Positions 1-7,465 of a stretch of DNA of 64,000 nucleotides are shown here, piece after piece. Position 1 is the first letter of the stretch. Each line of letters starts with the position of its first letter. Location: assembly GCF_025263565.1 (NCBI RefSeq), contig NZ_CP079865.1, positions 4,464,001 through 4,528,000 of the forward strand, in the 5' to 3' direction. The position numbers and the translations under genes were made by a program. The notes under the pieces were generated by a model. It was not told the origin of the DNA. It searched no databases and was given only the letters and a program-made list of their open reading frames with translations. This stretch comes from Mycobacterium sp. SMC-8. GTDB lineage: Bacteria; Actinomycetota; Actinomycetes; Mycobacteriales; Mycobacteriaceae.

Positions 1-26
1 CCGTCAGGGGAAGGGAAACGACGCCT

Positions 27-845
27 ATGGGTTCGGCGACCGTGCTCGACTCCATCATCGAGGGGGTGCGCGCTGACGTTGCCGCTCGCGAAGCCGTCGT
101 CAGCTTGGACGAGGTGAAGGAGCGAGCCCAGCGCGCTCCGGCTCCGCTTGACGTGATGGCGGCGCTGCGTTCCCCCGGTATCGCGGTGATCGCAGAGGTC
201 AAACGTGCCAGCCCGTCGCGCGGCGAGCTGGCCCAGATCGGCGATCCCGCCGAACTCGCCCGCGCCTACGAGGACGGCGGTGCGCGGGTCATCAGCGTGC
301 TGACCGAGCAGCGGCGCTTCAACGGGTCGCTCGACGACCTCGACGCGGTGCGGGCCGCGGTGTCGATTCCCGTACTGCGCAAGGACTTTATCGTCCGTCC
401 CTACCAGATCCACGAGGCCCGGGCCCACGGTGCGGACATGTTGCTGTTGATCGTCGCGGCGCTGGAGCAACCTGTGCTGGAGTCGCTCCTGGAGCGCACC
501 GAGTCCCTGGGCATGACCGCCCTGGTGGAGGTGCACACCGAGGAGGAGGCCGACCGCGCGCTGCAGGCCGGGGCCTCGGTGATCGGGGTGAACGCCCGCA
601 ACCTCAAGACCCTGGAGGTCGACCGGGACTGCTTTGCCCGGATCGCCCCTGGATTGCCGAGCAAGGTGATCCGCGTCGCCGAGTCGGGAGTGCGGGGCAC
701 CGCCGACCTGCTCGCCTACGCCGGTGCCGGCGCCGACGCGGTGCTGGTCGGGGAGGGCCTGGTCACCAGCGGGGATCCGCGCAGTGCTGTTGCCGACCTG
801 GTGACTGCCGGTACCCATCCGTCGTGCCCGAAGCCAGCGCGTTAA
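27..845 (+). CDS. trpC: Indole-3-glycerol-phosphate synthase
   Basis: This 272-residue TIM-barrel enzyme closes the indole ring, turning carboxyphenylamino-deoxyribulose phosphate into indole-3-glycerol phosphate in cytoplasmic tryptophan synthesis. The family motifs are present: [12 protein letters not shown] with Glu57 and Lys59, VLRKDF with the general acid Lys119, LVEVHTEEE with Glu168, GVNARNL with Asn189, and VAESGVRG with Ser220. The length is normal. The ATG at 27 follows a purine-rich AGGGGAAGGG stretch at 6-15. The stop abuts the GTG of trpB with no gap, so the two are translationally coupled. Upstream trp genes lie outside the window. Confidence 0.97.
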   Translation: MGSATVLDSIIEGVRADVAAREAVVSLDEVKERAQRAPAPLDVMAALRSPGIAVIAEVKRASPSRGELAQIGDPAELARAYEDGGARVISVLTEQRRFNGSLDDLDAVRAAVSIPVLRKDFIVRPYQIHEARAHGADMLLLIVAALEQPVLESLLERTESLGMTALVEVHTEEEADRALQAGASVIGVNARNLKTLEVDRDCFARIAPGLPSKVIRVAESGVRGTADLLAYAGAGADAVLVGEGLVTSGDPRSAVADLVTAGTHPSCPKPAR

Positions 846-2108
846 GTGGTTGATTTCGCCGGGCCGGAACTGCCGCGCGCCAGCGCCGCGGTCGCCGAGC
901 CCACGTCCCACGACCCCGACGAACGAGGGCACTTCGGTGTCTATGGCGGCAGGTACGTTCCTGAGGCACTGATGGCCGTCATCGAGGAGGTGACCGCCGC
1001 CTACGAGAAGGCCCGCGGTGACCAGGCATTCCTCGATGAACTCGACAGGCTGCAACGCCACTACACCGGGCGGCCCTCGCCGGTGTACGAGGCCGAGCGG
1101 CTCAGCGAGCACGCCGGTGGAGCGCGCATCTTCCTGAAGCGGGAAGACCTCAACCACACCGGATCCCACAAGATCAACAACGTGCTGGGGCAGGCCCTGC
1201 TGGCCAAGCAGATGGGCAAGACCCGGGTCATCGCCGAAACCGGCGCCGGCCAGCACGGCGTGGCCACCGCGACGGCGTGCGCCTTGATGGGACTGGAATG
1301 CGTCATCTACATGGGTGCGGTGGACACCGCGCGGCAGGCGCTCAACGTGGCACGGATGCGGCTGCTCGGCGCGTCGGTGGTCGCGGTGGAGTCGGGTTCC
1401 AAGACGCTGAAGGACGCGATCAACGAGACGTTCCGTGACTGGGTCACCAACGCGGACAACACCTACTACTGCTTTGGGACGGCCGCCGGACCCCACCCCT
1501 TCCCGATGATGGTGCGCGACTTCCAGCGGGTGATCGGTCTCGAGGCTCGCGCCCAGATGCTCGACCAGGCCGGCCGGCTGCCTGACGCGGTGGCCGCGTG
1601 CGTGGGCGGCGGGTCCAATGCGATCGGCATCTTCCACGCGTTCATCGACGACCCCTGTGTGCAGCTGTACGGCTTCGAAGCCGCCGGAGACGGTGTCGAA
1701 ACGGGTAGGCACGCCGCGACATTCACCGGCGGCTCACCGGGAGCCTTCCAGGGTTCGTACTCCTACCTGTTGCAGGACGAGGACGGCCAGACCATCGAAT
1801 CCCACTCGATTTCAGCCGGTCTGGACTATCCCGGCGTCGGGCCCGAGCATGCGTTGCTCAAGGATTTGGGACGCGCGCAGTACCGCCCCGTCACCGACAC
1901 CGAGGCGATGGACGCACTCTCGCTGCTGAGCCGCACCGAGGGGATCATCCCGGCGATAGAGTCCGCGCATGCGGTGGCCGGGACGCTGAAGCTGGGCCAA
2001 GAGCTGGGATCCGGGTCGATCATTCTGGTCAATCTGTCCGGTCGCGGCGACAAAGACGTCGAGACGGCCGCCAAGTGGTTCGGTCTGATGGAGGACGGGA
2101 CGGCATGA
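846..2108 (+). CDS. trpB: Tryptophan synthase beta subunit
   Basis: The beta subunit condenses indole with serine using pyridoxal phosphate. The cofactor lysine is Lys109 in [14 protein letters not shown], the phosphate-binding loop is GGGSNAIG, and the [10 protein letters not shown] and [16 protein letters not shown] blocks are intact. At 420 residues it has the usual mycobacterial length with a short N-terminal extension. The GTG at 846 immediately follows the trpC stop. Its end overlaps trpA by four bases, so the complex subunits are made from coupled genes. Confidence 0.97.
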   Translation: MVDFAGPELPRASAAVAEPTSHDPDERGHFGVYGGRYVPEALMAVIEEVTAAYEKARGDQAFLDELDRLQRHYTGRPSPVYEAERLSEHAGGARIFLKREDLNHTGSHKINNVLGQALLAKQMGKTRVIAETGAGQHGVATATACALMGLECVIYMGAVDTARQALNVARMRLLGASVVAVESGSKTLKDAINETFRDWVTNADNTYYCFGTAAGPHPFPMMVRDFQRVIGLEARAQMLDQAGRLPDAVAACVGGGSNAIGIFHAFIDDPCVQLYGFEAAGDGVETGRHAATFTGGSPGAFQGSYSYLLQDEDGQTIESHSISAGLDYPGVGPEHALLKDLGRAQYRPVTDTEAMDALSLLSRTEGIIPAIESAHAVAGTLKLGQELGSGSIILVNLSGRGDKDVETAAKWFGLMEDGTA

Positions 2109-2893
2109 GTCGCCTGGCCGGGTTGTTCGAATCCTGCCGCGCCGACGGCCGGTCGGCGCTGATCGGTTATCTACCGACAGGTTTCCCCGACGTCGATTCG
2201 TCGATCGCGGCGATGGTCGCTCTGGTCGAATCAGGTTGTGACATCGTCGAAGTCGGTGTCGCGTATTCCGACCCGGGGATGGACGGGCCCACGATCGCCG
2301 CGGCGACGGAGGTGGCGCTGCGCGGCGGTGTGCGGGTGTACGACGCGCTGCGTGCGGTCGAGGCGATCAGCGACGCGGGCGGTCGCGCCGTGGTGATGAC
2401 CTACTGGAACCCGGTGCTGCGCAAGGGCGTTGATACGTTCGCCCGCGACCTGGCCTCGGCAGGCGGGCTCGGCATGATCACGCCGGACCTGATCCCGGAC
2501 GAGGCGGGGGAGTGGTTGGCGGCTTCGGAGGCCCACGACCTGGATCGGATTTTCCTGGTGGCGCCGTCATCGACGCCGGAGCGGCTGGCCACGACCGTGC
2601 ACGCGTCGCGCGGGTTCGTCTACGCCGCCTCGACGATGGGCGTCACCGGCGCTCGGGATGCGGTGTCGAACGCCGCGCCGGAGCTGGTGCGCCGGGTCAA
2701 GGCCGTGGCCGACATTCCGGTGGGCGTCGGGCTGGGGGTGCGCTCACGCGAGCAGGCGGCCGAGATCGGCGCTTACGCCGACGGGGTGATCGTCGGTTCA
2801 GCCCTGGTGTCGGCCCTCAAGGAGGGCATCCCGGCGGTGCGGGCGCTCACCGAAGAGCTCGCTGACGGTGTGCGACAGAGGATCACTGCGTGA
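2105..2893 (+). CDS. trpA: Tryptophan synthase alpha subunit
   Basis: The alpha subunit (262 residues) cleaves indole-3-glycerol phosphate to indole, which is channelled to TrpB. The ATG at 2105 overlaps the trpB stop in ATGA and aligns the catalytic residues with the Salmonella numbering: Glu49 in DIVEVG and Asp60 in GMDGPTI. The phosphate-binding ends GVTGARD and GVGLGVRS are present. An in-frame earlier start at 2075 lies inside trpB and is less likely. One position is odd: the family Pro53 (GVPYSDP or IPFSDP) is Ala here, GVAYSDP. The end overlaps the lgt start. Confidence 0.95.
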   Translation: MSRLAGLFESCRADGRSALIGYLPTGFPDVDSSIAAMVALVESGCDIVEVGVAYSDPGMDGPTIAAATEVALRGGVRVYDALRAVEAISDAGGRAVVMTYWNPVLRKGVDTFARDLASAGGLGMITPDLIPDEAGEWLAASEAHDLDRIFLVAPSSTPERLATTVHASRGFVYAASTMGVTGARDAVSNAAPELVRRVKAVADIPVGVGLGVRSREQAAEIGAYADGVIVGSALVSALKEGIPAVRALTEELADGVRQRITA

Positions 2894-5577
2894 CGACAAC
2901 GGTCCTGGCGTTCATCCCCAGTCCGTCTCAGGGGGTCTGGCATCTAGGGCCGTTCCCCGTCCGCGCGTACGCGCTGTTCATCATCGCCGGCATCATCGCC
3001 GCGCTCGTGATCGGCGACCGGCGATGGGTGGCCCGCGGCGGTGAACCCGGCGTCGTCTACGACGTGGCGTTGTGGGCGGTGCCGTTCGGCCTGATCGGCG
3101 GACGCCTCTACCACGTGATGACCGACTGGCGAACGTACTTCGGTGAAGACGGTGTGGGCGCCATGGCCGCGCTGCGGATCTGGGACGGTGGTCTCGGTAT
3201 CTGGGGTGCGGTGGCGCTCGGCGGTGTCGGCGCGTGGATCGCGTGCCGACGACGGGGCATACCGCTGCCCGCGTTCGGTGACGCGATCGCGCCGGGAATC
3301 GTTTTGGCACAGGGGATCGGGCGCCTCGGCAATTACTTCAACCAGGAACTGTACGGCCGTGAGACCACGCTGCCGTGGGGACTGGAGATCTACGAGCGGG
3401 TGAACGCGGCCGGCGTGCCGGATTCGCTCAACGGGGTGTCGACCGGTGAGCTGGTCCAGGTCGTGCATCCCACCTTCCTGTACGAGTTGCTGTGGAACCT
3501 GCTTGTGTTCGCGGTGCTGATCGTCGTCGACCGCCGGTTCAAGATCGGCCACGGTCGGCTGTTCGCGCTGTATGTGGCGGGGTACTGCGTCGGCCGGTTC
3601 TGGATCGAGCTGATGCGCAGCGACACCGCGACCGAACTGGCCGGCATCCGGATCAATTCGTTTACCTCGACGTTCATCTTCATCGGTGCCGTCGTGTACA
3701 TCATGGTCGCGCCGAAGGGTCGTGAAGACCCGGCCACACTGCGCGGCCACGCCGCCGCCGAGGCCGGCGTCGAGGACCGGGCGAAGGATCTGGCTGTCGC
3801 CTCGGCCGTCGGGATCGTCGCCGCGGCGAAGGTCGCCGACGAGGACGAGGCCACGGCGTCGGCGCAGGAGGACGCAGAGTTGGAAGCCTTGGTCGCCGAG
3901 TTGGAAGCCGCCGAGCCGGAGGATCGGAGCGCCGCCGCGTCCGCGGGTCTCGGGGCGGTGGAGGGCGATGAGGTCGCCGAGGCTGTCGCGGAGGCGCCGG
4001 AGGCTCATGCGGCTGCCGTCGAGGGTGAGGCGGAGGCCGAGCTGTTGGCGGCCCGGGCTGACTCCGACAGTTCGGAAGCAGCTGAAGAAGGTCTCGAGGG
4101 TGTCGACGCCGTGGAGGTCGCCGAGGTCGATGTCGACTCGGTGATGGAGCCTCATGAGGCGGCTGAGGGTGAGGCGCAGGCTGACGAGTCGATCGTCGAG
4201 ATCGAGGGTGAGTCACAGGCCGAGGCCGAGGCTGAGACCGTCGGTGTGGGTTCGGTGGAGTCCGATGAGGTGGCTGGGGCTGTCGCCCAGGCGTCGGAGG
4301 CTCATGAGGCCGCGGTTGTGGGTGTGGCCGATGCTGAGGCGTTGGTCGATGAGGCTGAGGCCGAGGCTGAGGCGTGGGTCGATGAGGCTGAGGCCGATGC
4401 TGAGGCGTTGGTTGAGGATGAGGCCGACGCTGAGGGTGGCGGTGTAGCCGAGCTGGTTTCCGAGGAGACTGAGCCGGAGGCCGAGGCTGAGGCGTGGGTC
4501 GATGAGGCTGAGGCCGATGCTGAGGCGTTGGTCGAGGATGAGGCCGACGCTGAGGGTGGCGGTGTAGCCGAGCAGGTTTCCGAGGAGACTGAGCCGGAGG
4601 CCGAGGCTGAGGCGTGGGTCGATGCGGCTGAGGCCGATGCTGAGGCGTTGGTCGAGGATGAGGCCGACGCTGAGGGTGGCGGTGTAGCCGAGCTGGTTTC
4701 CGAGGAGACTGAGCCGGAGGCCGAGGCTGAGGCGTGGGTCGATGAGGCTGAGGCCGATGCCGAGGCGTTGGTCGAGGATGAGGCCGACGCTGAGGGTGGC
4801 GGTGCAGCCGACCAGGTTTCCGAGCAGGCTGAGTCACAGGCCGAGGCCGATGCTGAGACCGTCGGTGTGGGTTCGGTGGAGTCCGATGAGGTGGCTGGGG
4901 CTGTCGCCCAGGCGTCGGAAGCTCATGAGGCCGCGGTTGTGGCTGAGGCCGATGCTGAGGCGTTGGTCGAGGATGAGGCCGACGCTGAGGGTGGCGGTGT
5001 AGCCGAGCTGGTTTCCGAGGAGACTGAGCCGGAGGCCGAGGCTGAGGCGTGGGTCGATGAGGCTGAGGCCGATGCCGAGGCGTTGGTCGAGGATGAGGCC
5101 GACGCTGAGGGTGGCGGTGTAGCCGAGCTGGTTTCCGAGGAGACTGAGCCGGAGGCCGAGGCTGAGACCGTCGGTGTGGGTTCGGTGGAGTCCGATGAGG
5201 TGGCTGGGGCTGTGGCCCAGGCGTCGGAAGCTCATGAGGCTGCGGTCGAGGGTGAGGCCGATGCTCAGGGTGCCGGTGTAGCCGAGCAGGTTTCCGATAT
5301 GGGCGAAGTCGCAGAAGGCGACACCGAAACCGGACTTGCTGGGGAACCGGAGGACGCCGAGACCCAGGCCGAGGCCAGCGCCGAAGTGGCTGAAGGCGAC
5401 GCCGAGTCGGTCCCGCAACCGGCGGATTCTTTTGGAGCAGAAGCGAAGCCAGAATCCACCCCCGACGAGCCGGAGGTCGCGCGGCGCCCTTCTCCCGCCC
5501 AATCGTTCGCCGGCACAGTCCGATCCGAGGTTGCGGGCCGAGTCCGTGAGTGGATTCGGCGTCGCCGCGATCGCTGA
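2890..5577 (+). CDS. lgt: Prolipoprotein diacylglyceryl transferase with long acidic repeat tail
   Basis: Lgt moves a diacylglyceryl group from phosphatidylglycerol to the lipobox cysteine of prolipoproteins at the cytoplasmic membrane. Residues 1 to about 280 form the enzyme: several membrane helices, GGRLYHVMTDW, the signature GRLGNYFNQELYGRET near residues 147-161, HPTFLYELLWN and GRFWIELMRSD. From about residue 290 to 865 the protein is a highly acidic Ala/Glu tail, with 40-residue tandem repeats around residues 498-762, ending in a basic segment REWIRRRRDR. Known mycobacterial Lgt proteins also have C-terminal extensions, but 895 residues is exceptional. By topology the tail should be cytoplasmic. 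The GTG start overlaps the trpA stop (GTGA), suggesting cotranscription with trp. Confidence 0.95.
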   Translation: MTTTVLAFIPSPSQGVWHLGPFPVRAYALFIIAGIIAALVIGDRRWVARGGEPGVVYDVALWAVPFGLIGGRLYHVMTDWRTYFGEDGVGAMAALRIWDGGLGIWGAVALGGVGAWIACRRRGIPLPAFGDAIAPGIVLAQGIGRLGNYFNQELYGRETTLPWGLEIYERVNAAGVPDSLNGVSTGELVQVVHPTFLYELLWNLLVFAVLIVVDRRFKIGHGRLFALYVAGYCVGRFWIELMRSDTATELAGIRINSFTSTFIFIGAVVYIMVAPKGREDPATLRGHAAAEAGVEDRAKDLAVASAVGIVAAAKVADEDEATASAQEDAELEALVAELEAAEPEDRSAAASAGLGAVEGDEVAEAVAEAPEAHAAAVEGEAEAELLAARADSDSSEAAEEGLEGVDAVEVAEVDVDSVMEPHEAAEGEAQADESIVEIEGESQAEAEAETVGVGSVESDEVAGAVAQASEAHEAAVVGVADAEALVDEAEAEAEAWVDEAEADAEALVEDEADAEGGGVAELVSEETEPEAEAEAWVDEAEADAEALVEDEADAEGGGVAEQVSEETEPEAEAEAWVDAAEADAEALVEDEADAEGGGVAELVSEETEPEAEAEAWVDEAEADAEALVEDEADAEGGGAADQVSEQAESQAEADAETVGVGSVESDEVAGAVAQASEAHEAAVVAEADAEALVEDEADAEGGGVAELVSEETEPEAEAEAWVDEAEADAEALVEDEADAEGGGVAELVSEETEPEAEAETVGVGSVESDEVAGAVAQASEAHEAAVEGEADAQGAGVAEQVSDMGEVAEGDTETGLAGEPEDAETQAEASAEVAEGDAESVPQPADSFGAEAKPESTPDEPEVARRPSPAQSFAGTVRSEVAGRVREWIRRRRDR
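4206..5290 (+). repeat. In-frame 120-bp tandem repeats inside lgt
   Basis: A near-perfect 120-bp unit starts at 4381, 4501, 4621 and 4741, and returns from about 4941 and 5056. It encodes a 40-residue unit containing AWVDEAEADAEALVEDEADA and GGGVAELVSEETEPEAEAE. A second module encoding ETVGVGSVESDEVAGAVAQA recurs near 4223, 4855 and 5164, so the array has a higher-order order. The copies differ by only a few bases, which implies recent duplication or gene conversion. The unit is a multiple of three, so copy changes keep the frame. Confidence 0.93.
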
Positions 5578-5729
5578 CCGTCCGTCGGCGGTGCCACGGT
5601 AACCGGGCCGGGAAACCCGAAGGCCGCAAAATTCAGATGGTCACGCGGTAGCGTCGTAAGTTGCTGGCAGGGTCGCCGACCTGCCCGACGATCGGCGAAC
5701 CCCTGGCGAGGTGGTGACGGGAGACAACC

Positions 5730-6020
5730 ATGAAGCGCTGTATCGTCGGAGCATCGGCTGCCCTGCTGATACCCGTCGGGCTCATCGCCTCAGCACCGCC
5801 CGCCGGTGCCGGTTGTCTGTACGGAGGACCCGTTATCAGCAAGTGCGATGGACCTGTCCAATCCGACGGCACCTGGCAACGCTGCGTGGCAGTGGCCCGC
5901 TTGGTGCCCAGCGGTTTCAGTTCGCATCTGGTGCCCGAGAAGCACTGCGGCCTGATGGGTCCCGGCCATTACACCCCGGATCTGGCGTTCGCCGACCCAC
6001 CGACGCACATCAACGACTGA
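5730..6020 (+). CDS. Small secreted hypothetical protein (CDGPVQxDGTWQRC type)
   Basis: The 96-residue product begins with a positively charged start (MKRC), a hydrophobic core and an ASAPPAGAG cleavage region, so it should be exported. The mature part has Cys-rich spacing (GCLYGG, KCDGPVQSDGTWQRC, KHCG) that could form disulfides. Short mycobacterial exported proteins with a similar CDGP block are familiar, but no function is known to me. An ATG with GGGAG about eight bases upstream supports the start. The gene stands alone behind lgt. Confidence 0.75.
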   Translation: MKRCIVGASAALLIPVGLIASAPPAGAGCLYGGPVISKCDGPVQSDGTWQRCVAVARLVPSGFSSHLVPEKHCGLMGPGHYTPDLAFADPPTHIND

Positions 6021-6199
6021 ACGGCGGCCCAGCCTATTCGCCAGCCGGTCCGGTCGCGACCGAAACCGTTGTCCTGGTGTGATTCGCGATGGCGGTGACA
6101 CCCACCCAGCACCACCACCCCCATCTCCAGATCCCGTGGTCAGCGGGGTCACATCCGGACCTGATCGGAGTAGACTGATCGCTGCGATCGGAGCAGGTC

Positions 6200-6442
6200 A
6201 TGACCACAAAATTGCCTCTTGAGCTGGCGTGGATTCTGGCGTTGGGCATCGGGGTGCTGTTGTCCGCTTCTCAGGCGAACGCGATACCGCAGTGCGTCAA
6301 CACAGCCCCAAACACCACGCAGTGCCAAACCAACGGTAGTTCGCAGATCACCACGCAACCCGGCCCCTGGACGTACAACTACGGTTGGCCCGGATGGGGC
6401 TGGGGGTTCGGTTGGCCCGTGTTCGGGTTCGGTTTCGGCTGA
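6200..6442 (+). CDS. Small exported Gly/Trp-rich hypothetical protein
   Basis: This 80-residue protein has an N-terminal signal sequence (residues about 1-28, ending SASQANA), a short Cys/Asn/Thr-rich segment (CVNTAPNTTQCQTNG), and a C-terminus of repeated aromatic-glycine steps (YGWPGWGWGFGWPVFGFGFG). A -10-like TAGACT lies at 6171-6176, and an AGCAGG ribosome-binding sequence precedes the ATG. I do not recognise the family. The two cysteines and the aromatic tail suggest a small cell-envelope protein, which is inference. Confidence 0.65.
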   Translation: MTTKLPLELAWILALGIGVLLSASQANAIPQCVNTAPNTTQCQTNGSSQITTQPGPWTYNYGWPGWGWGFGWPVFGFGFG

Positions 6443-6554
6443 CGCACCCGCACGTCGGGCCGCGTAAGTCGGCCCGACGGTGGAGCGCGCCCGCGGGCGG
6501 CAACGCCCGCACCGCCACCTGCTGAGAGGTGGTGGGCTCTGGCATGCTGGTGTG

Positions 6555-6983
6555 ATGACCGAGCCCCCGTACAGCGGTAACGACAGCGGAAATCCGCACA
6601 CACCACCACCGTCGCAGCCGGGCTATGCGACACCGGGACCGCAGTACGCACCCCCTCCCGGAGGCTATCCGCCGCCCGTGGGCGGTTATTCGGCCGGATA
6701 CCCCGACCCTGCCGCACCGTGGGGCCGCCACCCGATCACCGGCGAACCGCTGTCGGACAAATCCAAGGTAGTAGGCGGGCTGCTGCAGCTGCTCGGCCTT
6801 GTCGGGCTGGTCGGCATCGGCCGCATCTATCTGGGCTACACGAAGCTTGGCGTCATCCAGCTCGTCGTGGGGCTACTCACGTGCGGCATCGTCGCCATCA
6901 TCTGGGGCATCGTCGACGCAGTCCTCATCCTCACCGACAAGGTGCGCGATCCGGAGGGGCGTCCGCTGCGCGATGGGACCTAG
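6555..6983 (+). CDS. TM2 domain membrane protein (Rv1615-like)
   Basis: The 142-residue product has a Pro/Gly/Tyr-rich cytoplasmic N-terminus (about residues 1-60) and a C-terminal TM2 domain: two membrane helices joined by a short turn, with the conserved GIGRIYLGYTKLGVIQL. The ATG at 6555 begins MTEPPYSG; earlier in-frame sequence is arginine-rich and does not look coding. By position it corresponds to the small membrane gene after lgt in M. tuberculosis. It overlaps the next gene by 11 bases, so the two are coupled. Function is unknown. Confidence 0.85.
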   Translation: MTEPPYSGNDSGNPHTPPPSQPGYATPGPQYAPPPGGYPPPVGGYSAGYPDPAAPWGRHPITGEPLSDKSKVVGGLLQLLGLVGLVGIGRIYLGYTKLGVIQLVVGLLTCGIVAIIWGIVDAVLILTDKVRDPEGRPLRDGT

Positions 6984-7386
6984 CTCCACCTCACCCACCC
7001 GTCACCGACTGCTGGTCGGGCTCGGCGCCGCGACCGCGGCCGCCGGCGCGCTCGCCTACATCGGCATCGGTGACCCGCACAGCCCGACGTTTGTGTTTCC
7101 GCCGTGCCCGTTCCAAGCTCTGACCGGGTGGAACTGTCCGGCCTGCGGTGGGCTGCGCATGACCCACGATCTGCTGCACGGTGATCTGGCAGCGGCGTTC
7201 GTCGACAACGCCTTCATCCTCATCGGTGCGCCGCTGCTCCTGGCCTGGGTTCTGCTGCGCCGTCGCCACGGCAGGCCCGCCTTCACCATGCCCACCTACG
7301 TGGTCGTCATCACAGCGGTCCTGGCGTGGACGGTGGTCCGCAATCTGCCTGGATTCCCGCTGGTCCCGACGGTTCTCGACGGGTAG
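6973..7386 (+). CDS. DUF2752 membrane protein (Rv1616-like)
   Basis: This 137-residue protein shows the DUF2752 hallmark: [23 protein letters not shown], two cysteine pairs next to a G-G-x-R motif, between membrane helices. Helices are predicted near residues 10-30, 75-95 and 105-125. It starts inside the end of the TM2 gene (11-base overlap), a pairing common in actinobacteria. No biochemical role is established for the family as far as I know; the cysteines could bind a metal or cofactor. Confidence 0.85.
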   Translation: MGPSSTSPTRHRLLVGLGAATAAAGALAYIGIGDPHSPTFVFPPCPFQALTGWNCPACGGLRMTHDLLHGDLAAAFVDNAFILIGAPLLLAWVLLRRRHGRPAFTMPTYVVVITAVLAWTVVRNLPGFPLVPTVLDG

Positions 7387-7426
7387 CTCTGCTGCGGCGC
7401 TGATACACTCGACCGACGGGCCGGTG

Positions 7427-7452
7427 CAGTCCCTGATTCGAATTCAGGACTG
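7427..7452 (+). promoter_or_regulatory. Stem-loop immediately upstream of the gltB ribosome-binding site
   Basis: CAGTCC at 7427-7432 pairs with GGACTG at 7447-7452. A one-base bulge and a further TGA/TCA pairing enclose a TTCGAA loop. The 3' arm runs directly into GGAGG at 7452-7456, so folding could limit ribosome access to gltB. A -10-like TACACT sits at 7404-7409. The structure is seen in the sequence; a regulatory role is inferred. Confidence 0.45.
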
Positions 7453-7465
7453 GAGGCCGGTGTCC

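Noticed and set aside
4381..5160. Regularly spaced repeats that could suggest a CRISPR array.
   Set aside because: The 120-bp units are contiguous with no unique spacers, lie in frame in a gene, and no cas genes are near.
3701..5629. A 642-residue minus-strand open frame, Pro/Arg/His-rich, opposite lgt.
   Set aside because: It is the mirror of the acidic repeats in lgt; the lgt frame has the enzyme domain and translational coupling, and the antisense product has no recognisable feature.
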